Positions 51,389-61,142 of a stretch of DNA of 64,000 bases are shown here, in pieces; position 1 is the first letter of the stretch, and every line of letters starts with the position of its first letter. The position numbers and the translations under genes were made by a program. The notes below the pieces were generated by a model, which was given only the letters and a program-made list of their open reading frames with translations, made no database searches and was not told where the DNA came from. Source of the DNA: Streptomyces ardesiacus (GTDB lineage Bacteria > Actinomycetota > Actinomycetes > Streptomycetales > Streptomycetaceae); assembly GCF_003112575.1 (NCBI RefSeq), contig NZ_BEWC01000001.1, forward strand, positions 1,178,001 to 1,242,000. The letters are read 5' to 3'.

Positions 51389-54300
51389 ATGTTCCGCAAG
51401 GTGCTGGTCGCCAACCGCGGTGAGATCGCGATCCGTGCGTTTCGGGCGGGCTACGAGCTCGGCGCGCGCACCGTCGCCGTCTTCCCGCACGAGGACCGCA
51501 ACTCGCTGCACCGGCTCAAGGCCGACGAGGCCTACGAGATCGGGGAGCAGGGGCATCCCGTGCGCGCGTACCTCTCCGTCGAGGAGATCGTCCGCGCCGC
51601 TCGCCGGGCGGGAGCCGACGCCGTCTACCCGGGCTACGGGTTCCTGTCCGAGAACCCCGCGCTCGCCCGGGCCTGCGAAGAGGCCGGCATCACCTTCGTC
51701 GGACCCAGCGCCCGGATCCTCGAACTGACCGGCAACAAGGCCCGCGCGGTGGCCGCCGCCCGCGAGGCGGGCGTACCGGTGCTCGGCTCCTCCGCGCCCT
51801 CCACCGACGTGGACGAACTCGTGCGCGCCGCCGACGACGTCGGCTTCCCCGTCTTCGTCAAGGCGGTCGCGGGCGGCGGCGGGCGCGGCATGCGCCGCGT
51901 CGAGGACCCCGCCCAGCTGCGCGAGGCCGTCGAGGCCGCCTCCCGCGAGGCCGCCTCCGCCTTCGGCGACCCCACGGTCTTCCTGGAGAAGGCGGTGGTC
52001 GAACCCCGTCACATCGAGGTGCAGATCCTCGCCGACGGCCAGGGCGGCGTCGTCCACCTCTTCGAGCGGGACTGCTCGGTCCAGCGCCGCCACCAGAAGG
52101 TGATCGAGCTGGCGCCCGCCCCCAACCTCGACCCGGACCTGCGGACACGCATCTGCGCCGACGCCGTGAACTTCGCCCGGCAGATCGGCTACCGCAACGC
52201 GGGAACCGTGGAGTTCCTCGTCGACCGCGACGGCAACCACGTCTTCATCGAGATGAACCCGCGCATCCAGGTCGAGCACACGGTCACCGAGGAGGTCACC
52301 GACGTCGACCTGGTCCAGTCCCAGCTGCGCATCGCCGCCGGCGAGACGCTGGCCGACCTCGGCCTCGCCCAGGAGAACATCACCCTGCGCGGAGCCGCCC
52401 TGCAGTGCCGCATCACCACCGAGGACCCGGCCAACGGCTTCCGCCCGGACACCGGCCGCATCAGCGCCTACCGCTCGCCCGGCGGCTCCGGCATCCGCCT
52501 CGACGGCGGCACCACCCACGCCGGTACGGAGATCAGCGCCCACTTCGACTCCATGCTGGTCAAACTCTCCTGCCGGGGACGGGACTTCAGCACCGCCGTG
52601 AACCGGGCCCGGCGCGCGGTCGCCGAGTTCCGCATCCGCGGCGTCGCCACCAACATCCCCTTCCTCCAGGCGGTCCTGGACGACCCCGACTTCCAGGCGG
52701 GCCGGGTCACCACGTCGTTCATCGAGCAACGCCCGCACCTGCTCACCGCCCGGCACTCCGCCGACCGCGGCACCAAGCTGCTCACCTACCTCGCCGACGT
52801 CACCGTGAACAAGCCGCACGGCGAACGCCCCGAACTGATCGACCCGCTGACCAAGCTGCCGACGGTGCCGAGCGGTGAACCCCCGGCCGGATCCCGGCAG
52901 TTGCTGGCCGAACTGGGCCCGGAGGGCTTCGCCCGCAGGCTGCGCGAGTCGGCCACCATCGGCGTCACCGACACCACCTTCCGCGACGCCCACCAGTCGC
53001 TGCTCGCCACCCGCGTGCGCACCAAGGACATGCTCGCCGTGGCGCCCGCCGTCGCCCACACCCTGCCCCAGCTGCTCTCCCTGGAGTGCTGGGGCGGCGC
53101 CACCTACGACGTCGCCCTGCGCTTCCTCGCCGAGGACCCCTGGGAGCGGCTGGCCGCGCTGCGCGAGGCGGTACCCAACATCTGCCTCCAGATGCTGCTG
53201 CGCGGCCGCAACACCGTGGGCTACACCCCGTACCCGACCGAGGTGACCGACGCCTTCGTGCAGGAGGCCGCCGCCACCGGCATCGACGTCTTCCGCATCT
53301 TCGACGCCCTCAACGACGTCGAGCAGATGCGCCCCGCCATCGAGGCCGTACGGCAGACCGGCACCGCCGTCGCCGAGGTCGCCCTGTGCTACACCGCGGA
53401 CCTCTCCGACCCCGCCGAGCGGCTCTACACCCTCGACTACTACCTGCGGCTCGCCGAGCAGATCGTGAACGCCGGGGCCCACGTCCTGGCCGTCAAGGAC
53501 ATGGCCGGCCTGCTGCGCGCCCCGGCCGCGGAGACCCTGGTGGCCGCGCTGCGCCGGGAGTTCGACCTGCCGGTGCACCTGCACACCCACGACACCACCG
53601 GCGGCCAGCTCGCCACCTACCTGGCCGCGATCCGGGCCGGCGCCGACGCCGTCGACGGAGCGGTGGCGTCCATGGCCGGGACCACCTCGCAGCCCTCCCT
53701 GTCGGCGATCGTCGCCGCCACCGACCACACCGAGCGGCCCACCGGCCTCGACCTCCAGGCCGTCGGCGACCTGGAGCCGTACTGGGAGAGCGTCCGCAAG
53801 GTCTACGCCCCCTTCGAGGCGGGCCTCGCCTCCCCGACCGGCCGCGTCTACCACCACGAGATCCCCGGAGGCCAGCTCTCCAACCTGCGCACCCAGGCCG
53901 TCGCGCTCGGCCTCGGCGACCGCTTCGAGGACATCGAGGCGATGTACGCCGCCGCCGACCGGATGCTGGGCCGCCTGGTCAAGGTCACCCCGTCCTCCAA
54001 GGTCGTCGGCGACCTCGCCCTGCACCTGGTGGGCGCCGGGGTCTCCCCGGCCGACTTCGAGCAGGACCCCGACCGGTTCGACATCCCCGACTCCGTGGTC
54101 GGCTTCCTCCGCGGCGAGCTGGGCACCCCGCCCGGCGGCTGGCCCGAGCCGTTCCGCACCAGGGCGCTGCGGGGCCGCGCCGAGGCCAAGCCGCTCGCCG
54201 AGCTGGCCGAGGAGGACCGCCACGGCCTGGAGAAGGACCGCCGGGCCACGCTCAACCGGCTCCTCTTCCCCGGCCCGGCCCGGGAGTTCGACACCCACCG

Positions 54301-54763
54301 GGCCTCGTTCGGCGACACCAGCGTCCTCGACAGCAAGGACTTCTTCTACGGGCTGCGCCCGGGCAAGGAGTACACGGTCGACCTCGACCCGGGCGTCCGG
54401 CTGCTCATCGAACTGCAGGCCGTCGGCGACGCCGACGAGCGCGGCATGCGCACCGTGATGTCCACCCTCAACGGCCAGCTCCGTCCGATCCAGGTCCGCG
54501 ACCGGTCGGCCGCCACCGACGTCCCGGTGACGGAGAAGGCCGACCGGGCCGACCCCGGTCACGTCGCGGCGCCGTTCGCGGGGGTGGTGACCCTCGCCGT
54601 CGCCGAGGGCGACGAGGTGGAGGCCGGGGCCACCGTGGCCACCATCGAGGCGATGAAGATGGAGGCGTCCATCACCGCGCCGAAGTCCGGCACGGTGACC
54701 CGGCTCGCCATCAACCGCATCCAGCAGGTCGAGGGCGGCGACCTGCTCGTCCAACTCGCCTGA
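51389..54763 (+). CDS. pyc: pyruvate carboxylase
   Basis: A 1124-aa biotin enzyme with the full set of domains. The biotin carboxylase (about 1-460) has ATP-grasp KAVAGGGGRGMR, the MNPRIQVEHTVTE loop and FVGPSARI. The carboxyltransferase (about 530-820) has DTTFRDAHQSLLATR, CWGGATYD and HTHDTTGGQLAT. The C-terminal biotin carrier domain has Lys1090 in IEAMKMEAS. It carboxylates pyruvate to oxaloacetate to feed the TCA cycle. The ATG at 51389 matches the family N terminus MFRKVLVANRGEIA. It is downstream of the ACP set. Confidence 0.96.
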   Translation: MFRKVLVANRGEIAIRAFRAGYELGARTVAVFPHEDRNSLHRLKADEAYEIGEQGHPVRAYLSVEEIVRAARRAGADAVYPGYGFLSENPALARACEEAGITFVGPSARILELTGNKARAVAAAREAGVPVLGSSAPSTDVDELVRAADDVGFPVFVKAVAGGGGRGMRRVEDPAQLREAVEAASREAASAFGDPTVFLEKAVVEPRHIEVQILADGQGGVVHLFERDCSVQRRHQKVIELAPAPNLDPDLRTRICADAVNFARQIGYRNAGTVEFLVDRDGNHVFIEMNPRIQVEHTVTEEVTDVDLVQSQLRIAAGETLADLGLAQENITLRGAALQCRITTEDPANGFRPDTGRISAYRSPGGSGIRLDGGTTHAGTEISAHFDSMLVKLSCRGRDFSTAVNRARRAVAEFRIRGVATNIPFLQAVLDDPDFQAGRVTTSFIEQRPHLLTARHSADRGTKLLTYLADVTVNKPHGERPELIDPLTKLPTVPSGEPPAGSRQLLAELGPEGFARRLRESATIGVTDTTFRDAHQSLLATRVRTKDMLAVAPAVAHTLPQLLSLECWGGATYDVALRFLAEDPWERLAALREAVPNICLQMLLRGRNTVGYTPYPTEVTDAFVQEAAATGIDVFRIFDALNDVEQMRPAIEAVRQTGTAVAEVALCYTADLSDPAERLYTLDYYLRLAEQIVNAGAHVLAVKDMAGLLRAPAAETLVAALRREFDLPVHLHTHDTTGGQLATYLAAIRAGADAVDGAVASMAGTTSQPSLSAIVAATDHTERPTGLDLQAVGDLEPYWESVRKVYAPFEAGLASPTGRVYHHEIPGGQLSNLRTQAVALGLGDRFEDIEAMYAAADRMLGRLVKVTPSSKVVGDLALHLVGAGVSPADFEQDPDRFDIPDSVVGFLRGELGTPPGGWPEPFRTRALRGRAEAKPLAELAEEDRHGLEKDRRATLNRLLFPGPAREFDTHRASFGDTSVLDSKDFFYGLRPGKEYTVDLDPGVRLLIELQAVGDADERGMRTVMSTLNGQLRPIQVRDRSAATDVPVTEKADRADPGHVAAPFAGVVTLAVAEGDEVEAGATVATIEAMKMEASITAPKSGTVTRLAINRIQQVEGGDLLVQLA

Positions 54764-54826
54764 GGAAACGGGCCCCTTCGGTCCGGACGGTGCCGCGCCC
54801 CGCACCGGCGCGGGCGCGTCACCCCT

Positions 54827-54858
54827 CCGCCGGGCGCCCCTGTCGGGGTGCCCGGCGG
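54827..54858 (+). terminator. hairpin terminator after pyc
   Basis: A 14-bp stem (one G-U pair) with a TGTC loop, 64 nt after the pyc stop. Confidence 0.75.
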
Positions 54859-54961
54859 GGCCGTTGTCAGTGCCGTACTGAAGAATGCGGTTCCGTCGAG
54901 ATCAACTCCGGCCGGACCGGGTAGGCGTTCTCGAGTCACTGACCTGGAAAGGCCACCGCCG

Positions 54962-55330
54962 ATGCCGCTCACCGTCGCCGCCCGTCCGCAGACCCCCGGC
55001 CTCCGTGGCGCCGGGCGCCCCGCCCGGCCCGGTGCGGCCGAGACCGAGGTCCTGCGCGTCGTCACCGACGCGCGCACACCCGTCTTCGTCACCGTGCGGG
55101 CGGACGGACGCCGCAGATACAGCTACTGGCGTCCCCTGGACTCCGCCACCGGCCGGGGCGGCTGCTACGTCGCGCTGCCCACCGCCGAGTGCGACGCGCT
55201 GCACGCCGCGGGCCGGATCACGCTGGGCGAACCGCTCGCCGACCCGGACCGGATCACCTACCGGGTCAGTGCCGCCCGCACCCCGGCGGCGCCGCTGCGC
55301 GCGCTGCCGGACCGGGCGCGCGCGGCGTGA
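54962..55330 (+). CDS. small hypothetical protein
   Basis: A 122-aa soluble protein of no family I recognise. Central beta-like segments (VTDARTPVFVTVRADGRRRYSYW, GGCYVALPTAECDALHAAGRIT) are flanked by Pro/Ala/Arg-rich ends. Conserved aromatic residues RYSYWRPLD stand out. Weak ribosome-binding site. Separated from the convergent CHAD gene by a hairpin. Confidence 0.65.
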   Translation: MPLTVAARPQTPGLRGAGRPARPGAAETEVLRVVTDARTPVFVTVRADGRRRYSYWRPLDSATGRGGCYVALPTAECDALHAAGRITLGEPLADPDRITYRVSAARTPAAPLRALPDRARAA

Positions 55331-55336
55331 GGGCCG

Positions 55337-55363
55337 GCCCTCACGCACGGCGTGCGCGAGGGC
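55337..55363. terminator. bidirectional hairpin between convergent genes
   Basis: Stem GCCCTC-A-CGCAC / GTGCG-C-GAGGGC with a 3-nt loop. It lies between the stops at 55330 and 55389. Confidence 0.65.
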
Positions 55364-55388
55364 GGCCGGCGGGCCCGGAGCGTACCGT

Positions 55389-56915
55389 TCAGCGGTCGAG
55401 GGGCGCCCGCAGCGCGGGGTCCGACGCCGCCCGCCACACCTCGGCCAGCTCCCGCCGCCGGGCCTCGGCGCCCGCCCGTTCCAGGCCGTGCAGCAGTCCC
55501 CACGTGAACGCCTGCTCGCCCGCCGCGTGAGCGGCCACCGCCAGCCCCCGCAGGGTCTCCTGGGCGACCACGGCGTCCTGGTGCTCGCCGAGCAGTTGCT
55601 GCACCGCCTTGGCACGCCCGCCGAGCCGGGCGACCGGCTCCCCGAGCACGGGACGCGCCACCTCGGCCGCGTAGCGGAGCCCCTTGGCCGCCTTGCGCGC
55701 CTCGTGCAGCCCCGTCCCCCGCGACCGGCCGGACGGCCGCCCCGACGCCCGGTCCATCCGTGTTGCGAGCCGGGCGTACTCCTTGAGCACCGCCCGGGCC
55801 ATCGTCCGGGCGGGCTTCCCCGCCGCCTTCGCCCGCAGGGGCGGTTGCCCGGCCAGGGCGTCCAGCGCGTCCAGGAGGCGCAGATAGCGGGGCGCGGCCA
55901 GGGCCTCCCGGACACGGGAACGGGCCTCGCCGCCCCGGGAGACCTCCCACACGCGCAGCCGGGCGGCGACGGGGCCCAGCACGAGTTCGTCCGGCAGTCC
56001 GGCCAGCGCGGCGCCGATCCGTTCGCCCAGCACCTCGTGATCGCGCGCCACGCCCAACTCGCCCGCCAGCCACCGCAGTTCCGCGCGCAGGGGATCGGTG
56101 GCCCGCCGGTCGAGCACCGAGCGGTAGGAGCGCAGGCAACCGCGCAGCCGCCGGCACGTGACGCGCATCTGGTGCACGGCGTCGGGCAGGTCGCGGCGGA
56201 CCGCCGGGTCCAGCGACACCAGCCTGCCGGCCTGTTCGGCGACGTACGCGAGCACGTACGCGCCGGCCGACCCGGCCACCACTCCTGGAGCACGTGCCGG
56301 CTCCGGGGCCGTGCCCGTCTCCCGCAGCGCCCGGGCGAGCTTGGACGGGCTGGCGGCGCGCACGGCCCCCTTCTTCCGGAGCTTCTTCTCGATCGCGTCC
56401 AGCAGCCCGGCGTGGACCCCGTCCGCGAGCTCGACCTCCAGCTCGGCCCACGCGGCGCGTCCGCCGCCGGACACCGCCGCGTCCGCGCGCACCTCGTCGA
56501 GGCTCAGCTCGGCGAGCACCCGGCCCTCCGCGTCGCGCAGCCGCCGCACGGTCCGGGTGGACCGGACGCGTACGACCGGACGCAGCCCGGCGCCCCGCGT
56601 GCGGGACAGGGTCAGCTCGTGCAGGGAGCCGGGCACGTCGTCCGACAGCGGGGCCCACACCTCCTCCCGGCTGTCCCCGGTGAGCGGCAGCTTCAGGTGC
56701 CAGCCCGCGTCCGGACCGCCCGTGCGGCGGCGCAGCGTGACCGAGGACCGGGCGAGCCGCAGGTCTGCGGTGTCGTGGTACACCGCGTCGAGTTCCTCGG
56801 GCCCGCCCGCGGTGACCGAGGCGACGGGCCCCACGCCGGTCAGGTCGGGCAGCCCGGCGGCGCCGCCCGGCGGCGGCTCGTACTTCCGTTCTGTCTCGCG
56901 CTTCGACTGGGTCAT
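55389..56915 (-). CDS. CYTH-CHAD domain protein
   Basis: A 508-aa protein. The N-terminal CYTH domain (about 5-200) has the metal-binding ETERKYE motif, TLRRRTGG, WHLKLP and the ELEVELADG end. The C-terminal CHAD domain (about 215-500) is rich in conserved His and Arg (AVHQMRVTCRRLRGCLRSYRSVLD, LHEARKAAKGLRYAAE). CYTH hydrolyses or binds triphosphates and CHAD binds polyphosphate granules, so a polyphosphate or triphosphate function is likely. Follows the M23 peptidase by 28 nt on the same strand. Confidence 0.92.
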   Translation of the reverse strand: MTQSKRETERKYEPPPGGAAGLPDLTGVGPVASVTAGGPEELDAVYHDTADLRLARSSVTLRRRTGGPDAGWHLKLPLTGDSREEVWAPLSDDVPGSLHELTLSRTRGAGLRPVVRVRSTRTVRRLRDAEGRVLAELSLDEVRADAAVSGGGRAAWAELEVELADGVHAGLLDAIEKKLRKKGAVRAASPSKLARALRETGTAPEPARAPGVVAGSAGAYVLAYVAEQAGRLVSLDPAVRRDLPDAVHQMRVTCRRLRGCLRSYRSVLDRRATDPLRAELRWLAGELGVARDHEVLGERIGAALAGLPDELVLGPVAARLRVWEVSRGGEARSRVREALAAPRYLRLLDALDALAGQPPLRAKAAGKPARTMARAVLKEYARLATRMDRASGRPSGRSRGTGLHEARKAAKGLRYAAEVARPVLGEPVARLGGRAKAVQQLLGEHQDAVVAQETLRGLAVAAHAAGEQAFTWGLLHGLERAGAEARRRELAEVWRAASDPALRAPLDR

Positions 56916-56943
56916 GCTCAGTCCTTCGACACGATCCGGCGGA

Positions 56944-58110
56944 TCAAACCCCGTCCGGCAGGACCCAGGGCCGCGGATCGGTGTAGTACCCGTCCAGGAC
57001 GACCTCGAAGTGCAGGTGCGGGCCGGTGGACAGGCCGGTGGAGCCGACCCGCCCGATCGGTGCCCCGGCCTCCACGGTCTGCCCCACGGTCACACCCAGG
57101 GCGGAGAGGTGACTGTAGGTCGTCTCCACGCGCTTGCCCTGGATGGTCCCGTGGTCGATCACGATGCGGTTGCCGTACGCGCTGGTGAGCGCGGCGAACA
57201 CGACACGCCCCCGCCGTGCCGCCACGACCTGCGTGCCCTGCGGCGCGGCGAAGTCCACACCGGTGTGCAGCTTCGTCACGCCGGTCAGCGGGTGCTCCCG
57301 CGAACCGAAGGGCGAGGTGATGGTGAGCGGGCTCACCGGCGCGGTCAGCAGCGCGCCGGCCGCCCCGCCCGCGCCGCTGCCGGAGTCCTCCCGGTCGAGT
57401 GCCTCGTACCGGGGCAGCAGGGCCTGGACCTCGGCGAGGTACGTCTTCGCCGCCGCGGGCACCCGTCCCGCCTCCGTCACGGCGTCCGGTCCCACGGCGT
57501 ACGCGGCCAGCGTCAGCTCCACGAGGTCGCCGTTGATCCGGCCCTCGGTGCGCAGTTCGGTCACCTTCCCGGCCAGCGAGCAGTCGCGCCGGCCCAGCGC
57601 CATGATGGCGTCCGCCGGATCGCGCGGCGAGGACGTCCCGTTGCCGTCGTCGTCCTTGCCCCAGGTGCGCCACTCGTCGTCGGTGAAGGCGGCGATGCCC
57701 TTCTGGCCGGAGAGGTCGTCCGAGTCGTCGCTCCAGCCCGAGAGCTGGTCGATCTGCGCGGCGAGCACGGACGGCTCGAGGACGGTGCAGGCCGAGGCCG
57801 CCTTGCGCAGCCAGGGGAGGTACGAGGGGTCGACGCCGACGGCGGCGGACGGGTCGGCGCCGGAGTCGTCGTCGGGCCAGGGATTCGGCAGTCCGCCCAG
57901 CGCGAGGAAGGCGGCCACGCCGGTGACGGTCACGAGTGCCGGCAGCAGCAACAGGGTGACCGGTCCCGGACCTCGGCGCCTGCGCCTGCGGGGTTGATCC
58001 GGTTGATCCGGCGGGGCCGGCTGGTCCGGTCGGCCGGGCGGGTACGGTGCCGGCCCCGGTCCGTTCGCCTCGTCGGCCGGCTGCGCCACGGTCAGCCGCT
58101 CGTCGTTCAC
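56944..58110 (-). CDS. membrane-anchored M23 (LytM) peptidase
   Basis: A 388-aa protein starting at a GTG. A proline-rich cytoplasmic tail (about 1-50) and one TM segment (about 50-72) precede a lytic-transglycosylase-like helical region (about 90-245, with a WRTWG segment). The M23 domain (about 258-388) has zinc ligands in LHTGVDFAAPQGT and TGPHLHFEV (HxH) and the PFGSREHP start. It likely hydrolyses or regulates peptidoglycan cross-links outside the membrane. Co-directional with the CYTH-CHAD gene. Confidence 0.9.
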   Translation of the reverse strand: MNDERLTVAQPADEANGPGPAPYPPGRPDQPAPPDQPDQPRRRRRRGPGPVTLLLLPALVTVTGVAAFLALGGLPNPWPDDDSGADPSAAVGVDPSYLPWLRKAASACTVLEPSVLAAQIDQLSGWSDDSDDLSGQKGIAAFTDDEWRTWGKDDDGNGTSSPRDPADAIMALGRRDCSLAGKVTELRTEGRINGDLVELTLAAYAVGPDAVTEAGRVPAAAKTYLAEVQALLPRYEALDREDSGSGAGGAAGALLTAPVSPLTITSPFGSREHPLTGVTKLHTGVDFAAPQGTQVVAARRGRVVFAALTSAYGNRIVIDHGTIQGKRVETTYSHLSALGVTVGQTVEAGAPIGRVGSTGLSTGPHLHFEVVLDGYYTDPRPWVLPDGV

Positions 58111-58237
58111 CTGGCCGCTCGCCGGGACGTGATGCTCACGAGGGAACGCTATCCCGCCCCGCGGCGCACGTCAGGAGCCGCCGAGGCAGAAGGCGCTGCC
58201 CGAACGGGCAGGGCCGGCGGGGCCCGGCGCCCGGTCC

Positions 58238-60871
58238 TCAGGGGGGCGTGGGGCGGACGGCGAGGACCGCGATGTCGTCCGTGCTGTCCGCCCCCAGACC
58301 GATCAGCAGCTCGTCGCAGAACGTGTCGAGGGGCTCGTGGGCCAGACCGGCGGCGTGCAGGCGCAGCCGTTCCAGTGCGTCGTCGATGTGCTCGTGGCGG
58401 CGCTCGACGAGGCCGTCGGTGTACAGCACGAGCGTCGAGTGGGCGGGCAGCATGTGCCGCGCCGTCTCCCGGGTCACGTCGGGGTCCATGCCGAGCAGCA
58501 GCCCGGCGCCGCCGCCGAGGTACCGGGCCCGGCCGTCCCGCGTGGTGAGCAGGGGCGGCGGATGGCCGGCGGAGGAGTGCTTCAGCTCCCAGGGGCCCCG
58601 CGCGGACCCTTTGAGCACCCCGTAGACACAGGTGGCGGTCGCCTCCCGGTGGAGACTGTGGTTCGCCAGGTCCAGCCGGCGCAGCACCTCCGCGGGCGGC
58701 TCCTCGCGGTCCACGGCGATGCCGCGGAACATGCTGCGCAACTGGCTCATCGCGATGGCCGCGTCGAGGTCGTGCCCCGTGACGTCGCCGATGACCAGCC
58801 CGGTGTCCCCGTGGGGCAGCAAGAAGCTGTCGTACCAGTCCCCGCCGACCTGCGCGGTGGCCGAGGAGGCGGCGTAGCGGGCGGCCAGTTGCAGCCCCTC
58901 GACCTGCGGCAAGACCGGCAGCAGGGAGCGCTGGAGCCGTTCGGCGATGGAACGGGTGTCCTGGTAGAGACGGGCGTTGTCCACGCCCAGCGCGAGGCTG
59001 TGGACCAGGTCGTCGACGAGCGCCAGGTCCTCTTCCGTGAACGCCCGCCCGCCCGGCGCGCGGGCCAGGGTGAGGGCGCCGAAGATCCTGCGGCGGGCGC
59101 GCAGCGGCGCGATGACGGCGCTGCCCGCCCCCAGCCGCCGGAACAGTTCGACGTACGCCCTGTCCAGCGGGCTCTCGTCCGGGCCGGACCGCGGGGCTTC
59201 GGCGAGCAGCAGCGGCCCGGCGCCGCGCAGCACCCGGGCCAGCGGCCCCCGCGACTCCTCGGTGAAAACCGGGAGCGTGCCCTCGTACGTCCCGGGGCGC
59301 AGGGCCCGTGGATCCCGGTGGACGACGCAGACCCGGTCCAGCCGGGCGTCGGCGGTGAACAGGTCCACCACGCACCAGTCGGCCAGCCGCCGCGTCAGCA
59401 GCCGTCCGGCGCGCTGCAGCCCCTCGTCCAGGTCCAGGGTGTCGTTGAGCCGCGCCGCGAGGTCGGCCAGCAGGGCGAGCCGGTCCATCGTGGACATGGC
59501 ACCCCGGGCATCGGTGGTACCGGTTCCGGCCTCCGGCGCGGCCGGGGGCGGGCGGCCGCCGGGCTCCCCGAGCGCCGGTTCGCGGACACTGCCGGGGGTC
59601 CTGGACACGTCGAGGGCCGCCGTCGCCCTCGGGATGAGCTGCGCGACGAAGACGGTGCGGCCGTCGGCCGTCTCCTGCGTCTGGATGAAGAGCCGGACGG
59701 GGACCAGCCCGCCGTCGCGGTGGAGCGCCGGCAGCGGCACGGAACGCCCGATGATGCGGGTGCGGCCGGTGAGCAGCAACGAGGTGAACGCCGCCGTGTG
59801 CCGCTCGCGCAGGTGCTCGGGGATGAGGGTGACGAGCCGGTGTCCGACCAGGTCGCCCGGCTCCCAGCCCAGCAGGTCGGCCGCCGCCCGGTTGGCCGCG
59901 ACGATCCGGTTGCCCTCGTCGGCGGCGATGGTCGGCATCCTGCTGGCCCGCACCTGGCCGACGTCCCACGGCACGAGCTCGGCCGAGCTGATCTCCGGCT
60001 CGCGCGGGACCACGGTCCAGGCGGTGGGCGGGTCCCCGGCGAGCTGTCCGGTGATCTCGTCGAAGAGCCAGTCCTGGAAGGCACGGCCGCGGGGCAGGGC
60101 CGGCAGGGCGAGCAGCCGCTCCTCCCGGGCCCGCTCCTCGGCCAGGTCGAGCACGCGGCGCAGGGCGCTCACCGCGGGTCCCGCGTCGGCCGGCAGCGGC
60201 AGGGGGAGGCTGCGCAGGCCGGGCTCGGCGCCCGGCTCCTCCAGCGCGGCCGTCACCCCGGCGCTGATCATGTTGTTGACGTCGTTGGCCGCCGCGAGGT
60301 CCTCCGGCGGCACCCCGAGGGGGTCTCCCGCGGACGCGGCGAAGGTCAGCTCGCGCAGCACCGCGTGCCGGTGCTGCCGGCACGTCGTCTCCAGGGCGGT
60401 CGGCACGTCGACGAGCGTCACCGTCCGGTCGGCGGGCCACGGCGGTACGGCGGTCTCCCACCCGGACGACGGCGGCGGCGGACCGGCGTGCCACAGCTCG
60501 AACCACACCGTCTTGCCCGCGTCGCCGCCGTCCGCCCCGTACCGGGAGGCCAACCGCTCCACCATCGCCAGCCCCTGTCCGGTACCGGCGTACGGGGAGC
60601 AGCGCCGCGGCACCAGCGGGCGGCCCGGGCGCCGGTCGCGGACCCGTACCCGCAGCCGGCCGTCCAGGCGTACCAGGCCCACCTCGACCTCGGTGCGCGC
60701 GTGCAGCACCGCGTTGGTGACCAGCTCGCTCACCAGCAGTTCGGCCGTGCCCACCAGGTCCGCGGCGGCACCGGCCAGTGCGGTGCGCACGAACCGGCGG
60801 GCCGCCGCCGCACTCGTCGGCCTGTCGGGAAAACGCCGTGACACCGCCTCCGGCGGATCGGAGCAAGCCAT
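58238..60871 (-). CDS. multidomain SpoIIE/PP2C phosphatase with ATPase, PAS and GAF domains
   Basis: An 877-aa regulator (start ATG 60871; GTG 60877 also possible). Residues about 15-135 form an RsbW-like ATPase (ELLVSELVTNAVLHARTEVEV, GTGQGLAMVERL). About 135-270 is a linker; about 300-420 is a PAS domain with NRIVAANRAAADLLGWEPGDL. About 480-650 is a GAF domain (LLADLAARLNDTLDLDEGL...). The C terminus (about 670-877) is a PP2C/SpoIIE phosphatase with AQVGGDWYD, VIGDVTGHDLDAA and TDDIAVL. Both a kinase-type ATPase and a phosphatase in one chain suggest control of STAS-type anti-sigma switches. Confidence 0.9.
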   Translation of the reverse strand: MACSDPPEAVSRRFPDRPTSAAAARRFVRTALAGAAADLVGTAELLVSELVTNAVLHARTEVEVGLVRLDGRLRVRVRDRRPGRPLVPRRCSPYAGTGQGLAMVERLASRYGADGGDAGKTVWFELWHAGPPPPSSGWETAVPPWPADRTVTLVDVPTALETTCRQHRHAVLRELTFAASAGDPLGVPPEDLAAANDVNNMISAGVTAALEEPGAEPGLRSLPLPLPADAGPAVSALRRVLDLAEERAREERLLALPALPRGRAFQDWLFDEITGQLAGDPPTAWTVVPREPEISSAELVPWDVGQVRASRMPTIAADEGNRIVAANRAAADLLGWEPGDLVGHRLVTLIPEHLRERHTAAFTSLLLTGRTRIIGRSVPLPALHRDGGLVPVRLFIQTQETADGRTVFVAQLIPRATAALDVSRTPGSVREPALGEPGGRPPPAAPEAGTGTTDARGAMSTMDRLALLADLAARLNDTLDLDEGLQRAGRLLTRRLADWCVVDLFTADARLDRVCVVHRDPRALRPGTYEGTLPVFTEESRGPLARVLRGAGPLLLAEAPRSGPDESPLDRAYVELFRRLGAGSAVIAPLRARRRIFGALTLARAPGGRAFTEEDLALVDDLVHSLALGVDNARLYQDTRSIAERLQRSLLPVLPQVEGLQLAARYAASSATAQVGGDWYDSFLLPHGDTGLVIGDVTGHDLDAAIAMSQLRSMFRGIAVDREEPPAEVLRRLDLANHSLHREATATCVYGVLKGSARGPWELKHSSAGHPPPLLTTRDGRARYLGGGAGLLLGMDPDVTRETARHMLPAHSTLVLYTDGLVERRHEHIDDALERLRLHAAGLAHEPLDTFCDELLIGLGADSTDDIAVLAVRPTPP

Positions 60872-61076
60872 GACCACAGTGTGTGCCCCGCACGGCTCGC
60901 CGCGCAGCGCGCGCCCTCCCGGCGCGTCCCGCTCCCGCCGACGCTCCTGTCCGCCGGTCGGGTGACGGCGCCCGCCCGACGGCCGGGCGCGTTCCCCGAG
61001 TCGCGGCCGGGGGAGGGAGGTTCGGGCCGGCCGGGGCGGCGCCGGGTCCGGCAGGCGGCCGGTTACTCCGATAGTT

Positions 61077-61124
61077 TGCTGGTGCGGCCCCGCGTTTTCC
61101 CCCGTACGCGGGGCCGCACCAGCA
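61077..61124 (-). terminator. 19-bp hairpin terminator after the GH4/kinase operon
   Basis: A perfect stem, 61077-61095 paired with 61106-61124, with a 10-nt loop. It is downstream of the GH4 stop (61143) on the minus strand, followed by an AAACTATC stretch. Confidence 0.85.
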
Positions 61125-61142
61125 GGGCCGCCGCCGGCCGCC

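Noticed and set aside
51383..54805. An 1140-codon open frame antisense to pyruvate carboxylase
   Set aside because: Mirror of pyc in high-GC DNA. No recognisable domain and no promoter.
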